Shown: in pieces, positions 33,001 to 40,524 of the stretch
Numbering within the stretch: position 1 is the first letter of the stretch
How the letters are laid out: each line of letters begins with the position of its first letter
NCBI RefSeq assembly: GCF_002994635.1
Contig: NZ_PVNL01000060.1
Span: 1-50,633, forward strand
Source: Enhygromyxa salina
GTDB lineage: Bacteria; Myxococcota_A; Polyangia; Nannocystales; Nannocystaceae
Length of the DNA stretch: 50,633 bases
Direction: 5' to 3'
Notes under the pieces: model-generated
Told to the model about the DNA's origin: nothing
Seen by the model: only the letters and a program-made list of their open reading frames with translations
Database searches by the model: none
Program-made: the position numbers and the translations under genes

Positions 33001-33918
33001 CTGGAACCGGAAGAAGATCGGCGCGAACACGAAGTGCCGGCGATCATTGTCGATGGTCTCGTCGTCGAGGTTCCGGCTGCCGTACCAGGCCAGGAAGCCC
33101 GAGACCCCAAACACCTGATCGGGGGCCTTCTTGCGGAAGTGGACCGGGAACACGAACAGGTTCTTGACGTGGCGGTTGCCCCACCACCACACGAACGGGA
33201 ACTGGCCGAAGTTGAACTGCTCGCCGACCCGGCGGTAGCCCATCAACAAGGGCAGCGCCGCCCAGACCGTCTTGTGCTCGGAGTAGCCGCCGAAGTAGAG
33301 CGCCAGCGGGTTCATCCATCGCTGCTTGCGACGGGTCTTGTTGTAGTAGGCGATCGTCAGGCTGAGATCGACGTGGGCGAGCTTCTCGGGGTGGCCGGGC
33401 TTGGGCTGACGGTGAAAGTACAGGGGCGGAAACGTCAGCGCCGTCGTGGTGTGCGTGGTGTAGTCGCGCTCGAGCCAAAACGGCGGGATCGTTCGCTTGC
33501 TCAGCAGCTCGGGGACCTCGAGCTCGAGCGCGGCCGGATCGCTGTGTCCGCGCGGCTGCTCGAGCAGATCGTCATCATCTTCGTCGTCCCCGGCTTCCGT
33601 CTCCCCGGCTTCCGTCTCCGACGGCGCCGTTGGCCTGACCGGGATGGTCGCGCCCGGGCCGGGGGCTGGGCCCGGAGCCGGAGGGGCGGCGAACGAGCGG
33701 AACGGCCCGCCGATCGTCAGCGGGCCGGCCGGGTTGCGCAGGGTTCGGCGCGACCACGGCGGCTCGCCGGCCAGCGCCTCGCTGGGCCACGCCAGTGCGA
33801 CGACCGACGCGATCGCGACCAGCAGCCCGAGCAGGCGGGCTTCGAGGGTGCGGGAGGCCGCCAAAGTCGAGCCTGATTGGCCACTGGCGCGGAGGTCGGT
33901 TCGGGGGCGCTGGCTCAT
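30028..33918 (-). CDS. Giant exported repeat protein, aromatic/arginine repeats
   Basis: This protein of about 1296 residues has a signal peptide (LLGLLVAIASVVALAWPSEALA) and then a short Pro/Gly linker and an acidic patch. From about residue 110 to the end it is a chain of 25-50-residue units of the form P-L-(F/W/Y)-x-x-R-x-x-D followed by hydrophobic strands, for example WALPLLLSFRDRNPERD and LPLWFDRVQANR. The pattern suggests paired beta strands in a very large outer-membrane barrel or a beta-solenoid. I recognise no family. ATG 33918 places the signal peptide near the start; ATG 34116 would add 66 residues of poor-complexity sequence and is rejected. It is divergent from yceD. Confidence 0.75.
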   Translation of the reverse strand: MSQRPRTDLRASGQSGSTLAASRTLEARLLGLLVAIASVVALAWPSEALAGEPPWSRRTLRNPAGPLTIGGPFRSFAAPPAPGPAPGPGATIPVRPTAPSETEAGETEAGDDEDDDDLLEQPRGHSDPAALELEVPELLSKRTIPPFWLERDYTTHTTTALTFPPLYFHRQPKPGHPEKLAHVDLSLTIAYYNKTRRKQRWMNPLALYFGGYSEHKTVWAALPLLMGYRRVGEQFNFGQFPFVWWWGNRHVKNLFVFPVHFRKKAPDQVFGVSGFLAWYGSRNLDDETIDNDRRHFVFAPIFFRFQRGLKTIDASPLYFGGKNLANGLTHRTILPFVHWESREFGNRKELWTIPFIRRTDVARGRSAWALPLLLSFRDRNPERDLMALTPLLWHHRDRLRDRNTWVTPIAGHLQDPAQSISWAAPVWWRFADRRTDTSVNVIAPLAVWKRSPTKLSLHTLAFSYWRDKSEAGGGGGSLPLLTFIHHSPARSRQFVLGGVFWRFVNNAPGGPDAQTSDPTARRSAWGVGPLVYRSKRIEQGVERARLGLPPLLTFMGRDGSKSHQVVTPLFWHYRDRDPANQHDTWVLPPVYVQKRADGFRAGLPPLFVAANDERYRYAVIPGLLFGHVEDKQTQTARTISPLFVRTKSPDSRVIGAGIIGWDVKRELTGVGGVVEQQRDSVLFPLYYRRQRGDRTLHVSPLGGALRGPDGHAWLGTLAYGFARESTDEAGIQRKGGGLLPLIHHETRRDASGEHVGATTSVFPLFLRDRRPERDLDIWSPLIWRGRVRGDNPRNNLAIVPLYFGQRQPDGIDVDASFFFVWSRDRARHTHTLVAGPFYHRLQRDKLITGLGPLSYWEDSSKRRLLVVPPLIVSLEDKIKRTRTSVALPLWFDRVQANRRVWMAFPFMVGVHRKHDFTKAGLVVPLFYDIHRLGKNYRFTGFVPLLFRYQKGGFQADDDASDRYTLWGSFPLFFYGHGGGPDGRARTTHSAAGLYLWDKSPEGWKFFTPLGGVAQKPGKQVSWYAPLIYRKVTNEQHTTFVWPVFAYHKGYRKGRDGKPYKDISTTWVLPPLYVGRHDEDRSWWQSTLLVWQFKRPHKVSTAVLPPVFFIQDSYKQRRLHWLLPLYVRDNNMAKGEAWTAVFPGLYLQHRSREHNNAVQFPLLWHFDNPKRRVTIGGFLWYDVRLPQRGTATQVLPFIYARRETPEQVGHMIGPGLGTWRREADGQPPALHWRALFWMIGGGNEDGQRYLWLFGGKIKLPPKPLAPRKQRRGRRSKPADGDAARNDAIESAYFGTAI

Positions 33919-34171
33919 CGAGATGCGGGCCGCTCTGGACAGCTTCGGACGGGCAGGGCGCACCAACGGAGGCGTTGGTGACGGCTTGCACGACGGGCGA
34001 GGCCGACGTGCGGTCCGGTGCCCGGCTGAAGTCGCGCGAGGGTATGCGAAGCCTCGGGCCAGGGCCAGACGGGCCGACACCTCTGCGTCCGGGCGCAAAG
34101 ACCGCTGAGTCGACAACCATCGCGCACCCCTTGTCGGGCGAGGTGCCGTGTACTAGACACGCCAGTTCGAA

Positions 34172-34930
34172 ATGGCCCCCCGCAAACACCAGCGAACCGG
34201 ACGAGGATCCGGCGAGCCCGATCCGGCCCAGCCAGACAACGCGGCGCAGCAGCCAGTTGCTGGCGTCGAGGCCCTGCGGATCGACCTCGATGAGCTCGAG
34301 CTCGGCCCGCAGCCGCTCGAGGCCCAGATCCCCGCGGCCTGGATCGCGTCGGTGCTCGCCGAGACTGACGCGATCGTCTCGCCGACCGACGGCGCCGGGA
34401 TCGCTCGACTCGAGCTGATGTTGCAGACCGATCGCACCTTGCTGGTTCGCGGTCGGCTCGAGCTTCGCTACCAGGTCCCGTGCGCACGCTGCCTCGAGCC
34501 CGCGCCCGTCGATGTCGGCGGCGAGATGGGTGATCTGTGCGTGACCTTCGTCCCGGCTGACCGCGTGCGCAGCTGGGCCGAGTTCACGGGTGAGCCCGAT
34601 CAAGAAGACGAGATCGAGCCGCTCGAGGCGTCCGAGCTCGACGAGATCGGCTACCAGGGCACGACCGTCGATCTGTGCGCCCTGGTGTCCGAGCAGCTGC
34701 TGCTCGCGTATCCCATGCGCGCGCTGTGCAGTCGCGGCGACGCGTGTCGGGGCCTGTGCATGCGTTGCGGCACCGAGCTGAATTCCCAGGTGGTTGGCAG
34801 CGAGGCCGCCGCCAGCTGTCCCAAATGTGGCCTGCGCCTGCTGCCAGACGGCGGCGCGGCCGACGACGAGACCCCGGATTCGCCATGGAAGCGGGCGTTA
34901 GCCAAGGTCAAGTCCGACGAAGACCTGTGA
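34172..34930 (+). CDS. yceD: DUF177 (YceD) protein, large-subunit assembly
   Basis: This 252-residue protein belongs to the DUF177/YceD family, which sits directly upstream of rpmF in most bacteria and is linked to 23S rRNA maturation. The conserved core includes ARCLEP (a C-x-R-C-L-type segment), and the C-terminus has a cysteine pair of the form GLCMRCGTELN followed by CPKCGLRL, which would bind zinc. The N-terminal ~60 residues are low in complexity. It lies 73 bp before rpmF and is divergent from the giant repeat gene; a TACTAG hexamer (34150) is too far from the start to be scored. Confidence 0.85.
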   Translation: MAPRKHQRTGRGSGEPDPAQPDNAAQQPVAGVEALRIDLDELELGPQPLEAQIPAAWIASVLAETDAIVSPTDGAGIARLELMLQTDRTLLVRGRLELRYQVPCARCLEPAPVDVGGEMGDLCVTFVPADRVRSWAEFTGEPDQEDEIEPLEASELDEIGYQGTTVDLCALVSEQLLLAYPMRALCSRGDACRGLCMRCGTELNSQVVGSEAAASCPKCGLRLLPDGGAADDETPDSPWKRALAKVKSDEDL

Positions 34931-35003
34931 GCCAACTCCGGCGCATGGGCTTTCATCTCCTCTCCAAACCCTCCACACTCCCGCCTCCACTGGACTCCCC
35001 GTC

Positions 35004-35189
35004 ATGGCTGTACCGAAGAAGCGCAAGTCCAAATCTCGTCGCGACATGCGTCGGGCCAATCACGATCGCCGGACCGCACCGGTGCTCTCGCCCTGTTCCA
35101 ACTGTGAAGAGCTGATGCTCAGTCACCGGGTGTGCCCGGCCTGCGGTTTCTACAAGGGCCGCGAGGTCCTCGCCGTCGAGCGCGACTAG
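35004..35189 (+). CDS. rpmF: Ribosomal protein L32, zinc-binding form
   Basis: This 61-residue protein has the typical L32 start MAVPKKRKSKSRRDMRRAN and two cysteine pairs, C31/C34 and C44/C47, which form the zinc ribbon of the C+ type. Length is standard. It follows yceD and precedes plsX, the common yceD-rpmF-plsX order that couples ribosome and lipid synthesis. Confidence 0.96.
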   Translation: MAVPKKRKSKSRRDMRRANHDRRTAPVLSPCSNCEELMLSHRVCPACGFYKGREVLAVERD

Positions 35190-35258
35190 TGTCGGTCGCT
35201 CCGCTCCTTCGCCGGGGCGGGGCTTGTCGACGCGGGGCGCGGCCCACCACGGGCAGGT

Positions 35259-35282
35259 CCCGCAAACCAGCGGGGTTGCGGG
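35259..35282. terminator. Hairpin between rpmF and plsX
   Basis: CCCGCAA pairs with TTGCGGG (7 bp), with partial inner pairing. It lies 70 nt after rpmF and 22 nt before the plsX -10. It may separate the ribosomal pair from the lipid operon. Confidence 0.4.
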
Positions 35283-35303
35283 CGCAGTCGCTCGTGGACC
35301 CGC

Positions 35304-35309
35304 TACGCT
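35304..35309 (+). promoter_or_regulatory. Candidate -10 (TACGCT) of the plsX-fab operon
   Basis: TACGCT ends 6 nt before ATG 35316. It is identical in sequence and spacing to the -10 of the TerB kinase. No clear -35 is present. It would produce a leaderless plsX mRNA. Confidence 0.45.
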
Positions 35310-35315
35310 GATGTC

Positions 35316-36401
35316 ATGGCTCAGGGTCGCAAGCTTCGTATTGGGCTTGACGGGTTCGGGTCGGACCGCCGGCCCGATCCAGAGATCGAGGCAGCGGTGC
35401 GGGCGGCCAAGGATGGGCTCGGCGTCGAACTCGTCGGTGATCGAGCCGTGCTCGACGCCAAGCTGGCCGAGCTGGCCGCGCTGCCCGAGGGGATCAGCGT
35501 CGCCCACGCGCCCGACCAGATCGAGATGGACGAGAGTCCGGCTCGGGCGGTTCGCGGCAAGCCCCGCGCTTCGCTGTGCGTGGCGATCGATCGGCTGGCC
35601 GCAGGTCACGTCGACGCGGTCGTGTCGGCTGGCAATTCCGGGGCGATCCTCGCGGCGGCGCTGCTGCGGCTGGGCCGCCTGCCCGGGGTCGATCGTCCGG
35701 CGATCGCCACCAGCTTTCCCAGCACGTCGACGCCCGGCGGACGCACGGTCCTGCTCGACGCGGGGGTCAACGTCCAGTGCAAGGTGCTCAACTTGGTCCA
35801 GTTCGCGGTCATCGGCGCCGCGTTCTCGCGGGTCGAGACCGGGGTCGTTCGTCCGCGGGTCGGGGTCCTCGCCAACGGCACCGAGGTCGCCAAGGGGACC
35901 GCGCTCACGCAGGGAACCCACGAGCTCCTCTCGCACGATCTGGCCAGGCGATCCGATGCGTTCGAGTTCATCGGCTACGTCGAGCCCGGTCAGCTGTTTG
36001 GCGACAGCTGCGACGTCGCGGTGACCGACGGTTGGACCGGCAACGTCCTGCTCAAGCTCGCCGAGGCGGCGATGCACGCGTGGCCTGCCATGTTGCGCGC
36101 GGCGCTGGCGGACCCCGCGACCTCACCGCGAGGCGTCCAGGGTGAACACTCGATCGCGGCTGCGATCGAGCCCGCGCTGCAGGGGGTTGCACGCCGTCTG
36201 GACCCGGAGTCTCACGGGGGCGCGCCGCTGCTTGGGGTCGACGGCGCCGTCATGATTTGCCACGGTGCCGCCAGGCCTCGAGCAATTCAAAATGCACTGC
36301 TCGGGGCCCGACGCAGCGCCGAGAGCGGTCTGACACAGGCTGTTGCCAGCGCGATCGAAGGCCACGCGAAGTTGTTCGAGCTGGCCCGAAACCACCGCTA
36401 G
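35316..36401 (+). CDS. plsX: Phosphate acyltransferase PlsX
   Basis: This 361-residue protein converts acyl-ACP to acyl-phosphate for glycerophospholipid synthesis. Recognised segments are AGNSGAILAAALLRLGRLPGV, LLDAGVN, RVGVLANGTEVAKG, GYVEPGQLFGDSCDVAVTDGWTGNVLLK. The usual N-terminal DAMGGD motif reads LDGFGSD, a clear departure. Its position, between rpmF and fabD, is the standard one. It is followed 5 nt later by fabD. Confidence 0.92.
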   Translation: MAQGRKLRIGLDGFGSDRRPDPEIEAAVRAAKDGLGVELVGDRAVLDAKLAELAALPEGISVAHAPDQIEMDESPARAVRGKPRASLCVAIDRLAAGHVDAVVSAGNSGAILAAALLRLGRLPGVDRPAIATSFPSTSTPGGRTVLLDAGVNVQCKVLNLVQFAVIGAAFSRVETGVVRPRVGVLANGTEVAKGTALTQGTHELLSHDLARRSDAFEFIGYVEPGQLFGDSCDVAVTDGWTGNVLLKLAEAAMHAWPAMLRAALADPATSPRGVQGEHSIAAAIEPALQGVARRLDPESHGGAPLLGVDGAVMICHGAARPRAIQNALLGARRSAESGLTQAVASAIEGHAKLFELARNHR

Positions 36402-36406
36402 ACCCC

Positions 36407-37363
36407 ATGATGACCGAGCAAATCGTGAGCACTACCGCCTTCATGTTCCCTGGACAGGGCACGCAGGCGCTCGGCATGGGCCGGGCGCTCGCGCGCGAGT
36501 TCCCCGAGGCCCGGCTCGTGTTCGAAGAGGCCGACGAGGCGCTCGGCGAGCCGCTGTCGAAGATGTGTTTCGAGGGCCCCGAGTCCGACCTTGCGCGGAC
36601 CGAACACACCCAGCCGGCGATCCTGACCACCTCGATCGCCGCGCTGCGGGTGCTCGAGGCCCGCACGGACATCCGCCCCAAGCTCGCGCTGGGCCACAGC
36701 CTGGGCGAGATCTCGGCGCTGGTCGCCGTCGGCAGCATTCGGTTTTGGACGGCGGTTCGGCTCGCTCGCCTGCGCGGCCAAGCGATGCAAGAGGCCGTGC
36801 CCACGGGCGGGTCGATGGCGGCGATCATCGGACTGCCGATCGAGCAGGTCGAGGCGATGTGCGAGGCGGCCAGCATCAATGGCCAGATCGTCAGCCCCGC
36901 CAACTTGAACGGCGCCAATCAGATCGTCGTCGCCGGTCACTACGACGCGGTCGAGCGGATCTCGGATCTCGCCCACGACGCCGAGGGTCGCGCCATCTCG
37001 CTCAAGGTCAGCGCGCCGTTCCACTGCGCCCTGATGCAGCCCGCGGCCGAGCGGCTGACCGAGTGGCTCGCCAAGGTCGACATTGCGCCGATGCGTGCGC
37101 CCGTGATCAGCTGCGTCGACGCCGAGCCGATCACCGACACAGATCGGGTCCGTGGGCTGCTCGTGGCTCAAGTCACGCATCGTGTTCGCTGGGAGGAATC
37201 CGTGCGAAAGGCACTGCACATGGGCTGTGAACAGGCGATCGAGCTGGGCAACGGCGGCGTGCTTCGTGGCCTGCTTCGACGGATCGAGCGTGGTTTCAAG
37301 GTCTATGGCCTCGGTGAGCCGGCCGACGTCGACAAGCTCCCAAAGTTGGTCGCGCAGCGCTGA
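36407..37363 (+). CDS. fabD: Malonyl-CoA:ACP transacylase
   Basis: This 318-residue enzyme transfers malonyl groups from CoA to acyl carrier protein. The GQGTQ motif (16-20), catalytic Ser98 in GHSLG, and His206 in APFHCALM are all present, as is the arginine segment RLARLRGQAMQ. Length is usual. ATG 36407 (two ATGs in a row) is 5 nt after the plsX stop; longer starts run into plsX. A 12-bp direct repeat covers its stop codon. Confidence 0.95.
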   Translation: MMTEQIVSTTAFMFPGQGTQALGMGRALAREFPEARLVFEEADEALGEPLSKMCFEGPESDLARTEHTQPAILTTSIAALRVLEARTDIRPKLALGHSLGEISALVAVGSIRFWTAVRLARLRGQAMQEAVPTGGSMAAIIGLPIEQVEAMCEAASINGQIVSPANLNGANQIVVAGHYDAVERISDLAHDAEGRAISLKVSAPFHCALMQPAAERLTEWLAKVDIAPMRAPVISCVDAEPITDTDRVRGLLVAQVTHRVRWEESVRKALHMGCEQAIELGNGGVLRGLLRRIERGFKVYGLGEPADVDKLPKLVAQR

Positions 37364-37381
37364 GCAGTTCGCTGAGCAGTT
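37358..37381. repeat. Tandem 12-bp repeat at the end of fabD
   Basis: CGCTGAGCAGTT occurs twice in a row (37358-37369 and 37370-37381). The fabD stop codon is in the first copy. It probably arose by slippage. Confidence 0.8.
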
Positions 37382-37477
37382 GGATGCGCGGTGACGTGGT
37401 GGCCCATTGTTGCTCGTGAGCTTCGAAGCGATTGAGGGCTGGGCAGTGATGCACCGATGCGATACACGTCTGGCGCC

Positions 37478-38248
37478 GTGACGGCCCTTCCTCCATCGCT
37501 ATCTCTGACCGACCGGGTCGCGCTCGTGACGGGTGCCTCGCGGGGCATCGGCCGCGCGATCGCAACGACCCTCGCCGCTCGTGGAGCGAGCGTGGCGGTC
37601 AACTACACCAGCAGCGAGGCCGCGGCCGCCAGCTTGTGCGACGAGATCATCGCGGCGGGCGGCAAGGCGATCGCCGTCGGCTTCGACGTCGCCGACGAGG
37701 ACGCGGTCGCGGCCGGGATCAAGCGCGTCATCGACGAGCTCGGCGCGCTCCATATCCTCGTCAACAACGCCGGCATCTCGATCGACGGCCTCCTGATGCG
37801 AGCCAAGCGGGAGGACCTGCGACGCACGCTCGCCGTCAACCTCGAGGGCGCCGTGTACTGCAGCAAAGCCGCGGCGCGACACCTGCTCAAGGCCAAGGAC
37901 GCCGGACGGATCATCAACGTCTCGAGCGTCGTCGGCGAGACCGGCAACGGGGGCCAGTCGATGTACGCGGCCTCCAAGGCGGGGCTGCTGGGGCTGACCA
38001 AGTCGCTGGCCCAGGAGCTCGCGGGTCGCCGGGTCACCGTCAACGCCGTGAGCCCAGGTTTCATCGAGACCGACATGACCGACGCCGCGCTGCAGGGCGA
38101 CGCCCGCGAGCAGCTGCTGGCCAAGATCCCCCTGCGCCGAATTGGCGCCGCGACCGAGGTCGCCGAGGCCGTCGCGTGGCTGGCCTCGCCGGCCGCCGCC
38201 TACGTCACCGGCCACGTGCTGCGTGTCAACGGCGGCCTCGCGATGTGA
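37478..38248 (+). CDS. fabG: 3-oxoacyl-ACP reductase
   Basis: This 256-residue short-chain dehydrogenase reduces 3-oxoacyl-ACP with NADPH. It shows TGASRGIG (18-25), NNAG, catalytic Ser150, and the YAASK motif with Tyr163 and Lys167. The N-terminal residues before the Rossmann strand number about ten. I use GTG 37478; ATG 37457 adds seven residues and has no better signal. A TACACG hexamer lies 9 nt before the GTG, and a 114-bp gap separates it from fabD, so it may have its own promoter. Confidence 0.95.
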   Translation: MTALPPSLSLTDRVALVTGASRGIGRAIATTLAARGASVAVNYTSSEAAAASLCDEIIAAGGKAIAVGFDVADEDAVAAGIKRVIDELGALHILVNNAGISIDGLLMRAKREDLRRTLAVNLEGAVYCSKAAARHLLKAKDAGRIINVSSVVGETGNGGQSMYAASKAGLLGLTKSLAQELAGRRVTVNAVSPGFIETDMTDAALQGDAREQLLAKIPLRRIGAATEVAEAVAWLASPAAAYVTGHVLRVNGGLAM

Positions 38249-38300
38249 ATCCCCAACCCGAAGCCATCAGACCTTCGACCAACAACGAGCGAATCCAGAC

Positions 38301-38555
38301 ATGTCCGACGCAACTTCCGACCCCATCCTCGACACGATCAAAGAGATCATCGCCGAGCAGCTCGACGTCCAAAAAGAGGACGTCTCAGCCGAGAAGAGCT
38401 TCACCGACGATCTCCAGGCCGACTCGCTCGCGATCGTCGAGCTCGTCCTCGCCCTCGAGGAGAAGTTCCACATCAAGATCCCGGACGACAAGGTCGACAG
38501 CATCAAGACCGTCGGCGACGCGGTTCAGTACATCAAGCAGAACAACGCAGGCTGA
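38301..38555 (+). CDS. acpP: Acyl carrier protein
   Basis: This 84-residue acidic protein carries the growing acyl chain on a phosphopantetheine. The attachment serine is Ser42 in the motif ADSLA, where most ACPs have DSL followed by D or E. The helices IKEIIAEQLDV, IVELVLALEEKF and VGDAVQYIKQN fit the family, and the gene sits between fabG and fabF, as usual. GC is lower in places because of Lys/Glu/Ile codons. Confidence 0.95.
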   Translation: MSDATSDPILDTIKEIIAEQLDVQKEDVSAEKSFTDDLQADSLAIVELVLALEEKFHIKIPDDKVDSIKTVGDAVQYIKQNNAG

Positions 38556-38663
38556 GCGGTCGCCGGGCGACAGCTCGAGATTGCCGCTCGCGGCGAGGGT
38601 GCCCCCGATCGTGCGGGCGCCCGCCCATTCACCCAGGGTTTAGCCAAGACACACGAGACACAC

Positions 38664-39905
38664 GTGGCAGAGCGCAAAGTAGCCGTCACAGGAACCTCCA
38701 TGATCACGCCGCTCGGGCTCGACACCGAGCAGACCTGGGAGGCCGTGATCGCGGGCCGCAGTGGCGTGGGTCCGATCACCAAGTTCGACGCGAGCGAGCT
38801 GCCCACGCAGATCGCCGCCGAGGTGCGGGACTTCGAGCCGACCAAGTACTTCTCCAAGAAGTACCTGCGGCAGATGGACTTGTTCATTCAGTACGCGGTC
38901 GCGGCCTCGTACATGGCCCTGGAGAACGCGGGCCTGCATGAAGATCGGCCCCCGGCCGAGCGCACCGGGGTCTACGTGGGCTCGGGCCTCGGGGGGATCA
39001 CCACGATCGAGTCGACGCATCTGGCGATGCGCGAGAAGGGCTGGCGCCACGGCATCAGCCCGTACTTTGTCCCCGCGCTGATCATCAACCTCGCGGGCGG
39101 CCAGATCTCGATCTTTCAGGGCTTCAAGGGCCCGCTCATGAGCCACGTGTCCGCGTGCTCGACCGCTGCGCACTCGATCGGTGAGGCCTATCTGGCGATC
39201 CGCTACGGTCGCGCCGACGTCATGCTCGCCGGCGGCACCGAGTCCACGATCACCGCCTTGAGCGTGGGTGGCTTCGCCGCCGCGCGAGCCCTGAGCAAGC
39301 GCAACGACGAGCCGACCAAGGCGTCGCGGCCGTTCACCAAGAGCCGCGACGGCTTCGTGATGGGCGAGGGCTGCGGGCTGTTGGTCCTCGAGGACATGGA
39401 CCGCGCCAAGGCCCGCGGTGCCACGATCATCGCCGAGCTCGTCGGCTACGCGGCCAACTCCGACGCCCACCACGTGACCGCGCCGAGTCCCAACGGTGAG
39501 GGCGCGCAGGCGTGCATCCGCCTGGCACTCGAGGACGCGGGCGTCAGCGGTGACGCGGTCGGCTACATCAACGCGCACGGGACCTCGACCGCGGCTGACC
39601 AGATCGAGTCCAGCGCGATCCGCCAGGTGTTTGGGGCCCACGCAGACAAGCTGCAGGTCTCGTCGACCAAGTCGATGCACGCCCATCTGCTCGGCGCCGC
39701 CGGATCCGTCGAAGGCGCGCTGTGCTGCCTCGCGCTGCAGCGCGGCGTGCTACCGCCGACGATCAACCTCGACGACCCGGACCCGAGCTGCGATCTCGAC
39801 TACATCCCGCACGAGGCCCGGCGGGTCGAGGTCGAGTACGCCCTGTCCAACAGCTTCGGGTTTGGTGGCACCAACGCCTGCTTGCTGTTCAAGCGCGCGC
39901 CCTGA
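38664..39905 (+). CDS. fabF: 3-oxoacyl-ACP synthase II
   Basis: This 413-residue condensing enzyme elongates acyl-ACP with malonyl-ACP. The catalytic triad is visible: Cys165 in SACSTAAH, His305 in INAHGTST and His341 in KSMHAHLLGAAG (where KSMTGH is usual). Length and ends are normal, with a terminal SNSFGFGGTNACLLF. The start is GTG 38664 without a good Shine-Dalgarno sequence. It ends the fatty-acid block; the next gene, rpiB, begins 124 bp later with its own -10. Confidence 0.95.
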   Translation: MAERKVAVTGTSMITPLGLDTEQTWEAVIAGRSGVGPITKFDASELPTQIAAEVRDFEPTKYFSKKYLRQMDLFIQYAVAASYMALENAGLHEDRPPAERTGVYVGSGLGGITTIESTHLAMREKGWRHGISPYFVPALIINLAGGQISIFQGFKGPLMSHVSACSTAAHSIGEAYLAIRYGRADVMLAGGTESTITALSVGGFAAARALSKRNDEPTKASRPFTKSRDGFVMGEGCGLLVLEDMDRAKARGATIIAELVGYAANSDAHHVTAPSPNGEGAQACIRLALEDAGVSGDAVGYINAHGTSTAADQIESSAIRQVFGAHADKLQVSSTKSMHAHLLGAAGSVEGALCCLALQRGVLPPTINLDDPDPSCDLDYIPHEARRVEVEYALSNSFGFGGTNACLLFKRAP

Positions 39906-40017
39906 CGGCGCCCGTGGTCGACCCCGCCGCGCGACGCGTGCCTCGCTCCACCGCCGGAGGATCCAACTCCCGCGCGGGCGGGCGCTCTCTCCCCACGCGA
40001 GCGGCCCGTGGATGGGG

Positions 40018-40023
40018 TACAAA
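40018..40023 (+). promoter_or_regulatory. Candidate -10 (TACAAA) of rpiB
   Basis: TACAAA ends 6 nt before ATG 40030, in the same spacing as other leaderless candidates. It marks the start of the rpiB-rib transcription unit. Confidence 0.4.
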
Positions 40024-40029
40024 CCAGTC

Positions 40030-40518
40030 ATGCAGTTCCACGTCGGGAGCGACCACGGCGGCGTCACGCTGCTCGATGCCTTGATCGCCGAGTTCGAAGA
40101 GTGGGGGGGCGAGTCGGGCCACGCGGTGCTCAGTCGCACGGGCCCCGCCGTCGCCACGGAGCGGGTCGACTACCCCTCCATCGCCGTCGAGGTCTGCCAG
40201 CGGGTCCTGCGAGACCGCGCGCGCGGAGCCGCTGACGTGTACGGCCTGCTGGTGTGCGGGACTGGCCAAGGTGTGGCGATGACCGCCAACAAGATCCCGG
40301 GCATTCGCGCGGGCGTCGTGGCCGACGGGTTCAGCGCCCAGATGGCCCGCGCCCACAACGACGCCAACGTCCTGTGCCTCGGTGAGCGGGTGCTCGGCGC
40401 CGGGCTCGCCAAGCTGCTGCTGCGCGAGTTCATCGAGGCGAGCTTCGAGGGTGGCCGTCACGCGAACCGAGTCGAGCTGATCGAATCCCTGACCCGACAA
40501 CACGGGGAGGGGAGCTGA
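40030..40518 (+). CDS. rpiB: Ribose 5-phosphate isomerase B
   Basis: This 162-residue RpiB/LacA/LacB-family enzyme interconverts ribose 5-phosphate and ribulose 5-phosphate, the latter being the substrate of RibB further down the operon. MQFHVGSDHGG opens the protein; the active-site Cys76 in CGTGQG and the segment RAHNDANVLCLGERV are present. Length is slightly above normal. It precedes nrdR by 6 bp. Confidence 0.92.
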   Translation: MQFHVGSDHGGVTLLDALIAEFEEWGGESGHAVLSRTGPAVATERVDYPSIAVEVCQRVLRDRARGAADVYGLLVCGTGQGVAMTANKIPGIRAGVVADGFSAQMARAHNDANVLCLGERVLGAGLAKLLLREFIEASFEGGRHANRVELIESLTRQHGEGS

Positions 40519-40524
40519 CCCGCG

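Noticed and set aside
33919..34116. 66-residue N-terminal extension of the giant repeat protein
   Set aside because: It is low in complexity, would put the signal peptide far from the N-terminus and is next to a divergent promoter.
34150..34155. TACTAG as a leaderless -10 of yceD
   Set aside because: It is 16 nt from the start, unlike the 6-8 nt pattern, and has no -35.
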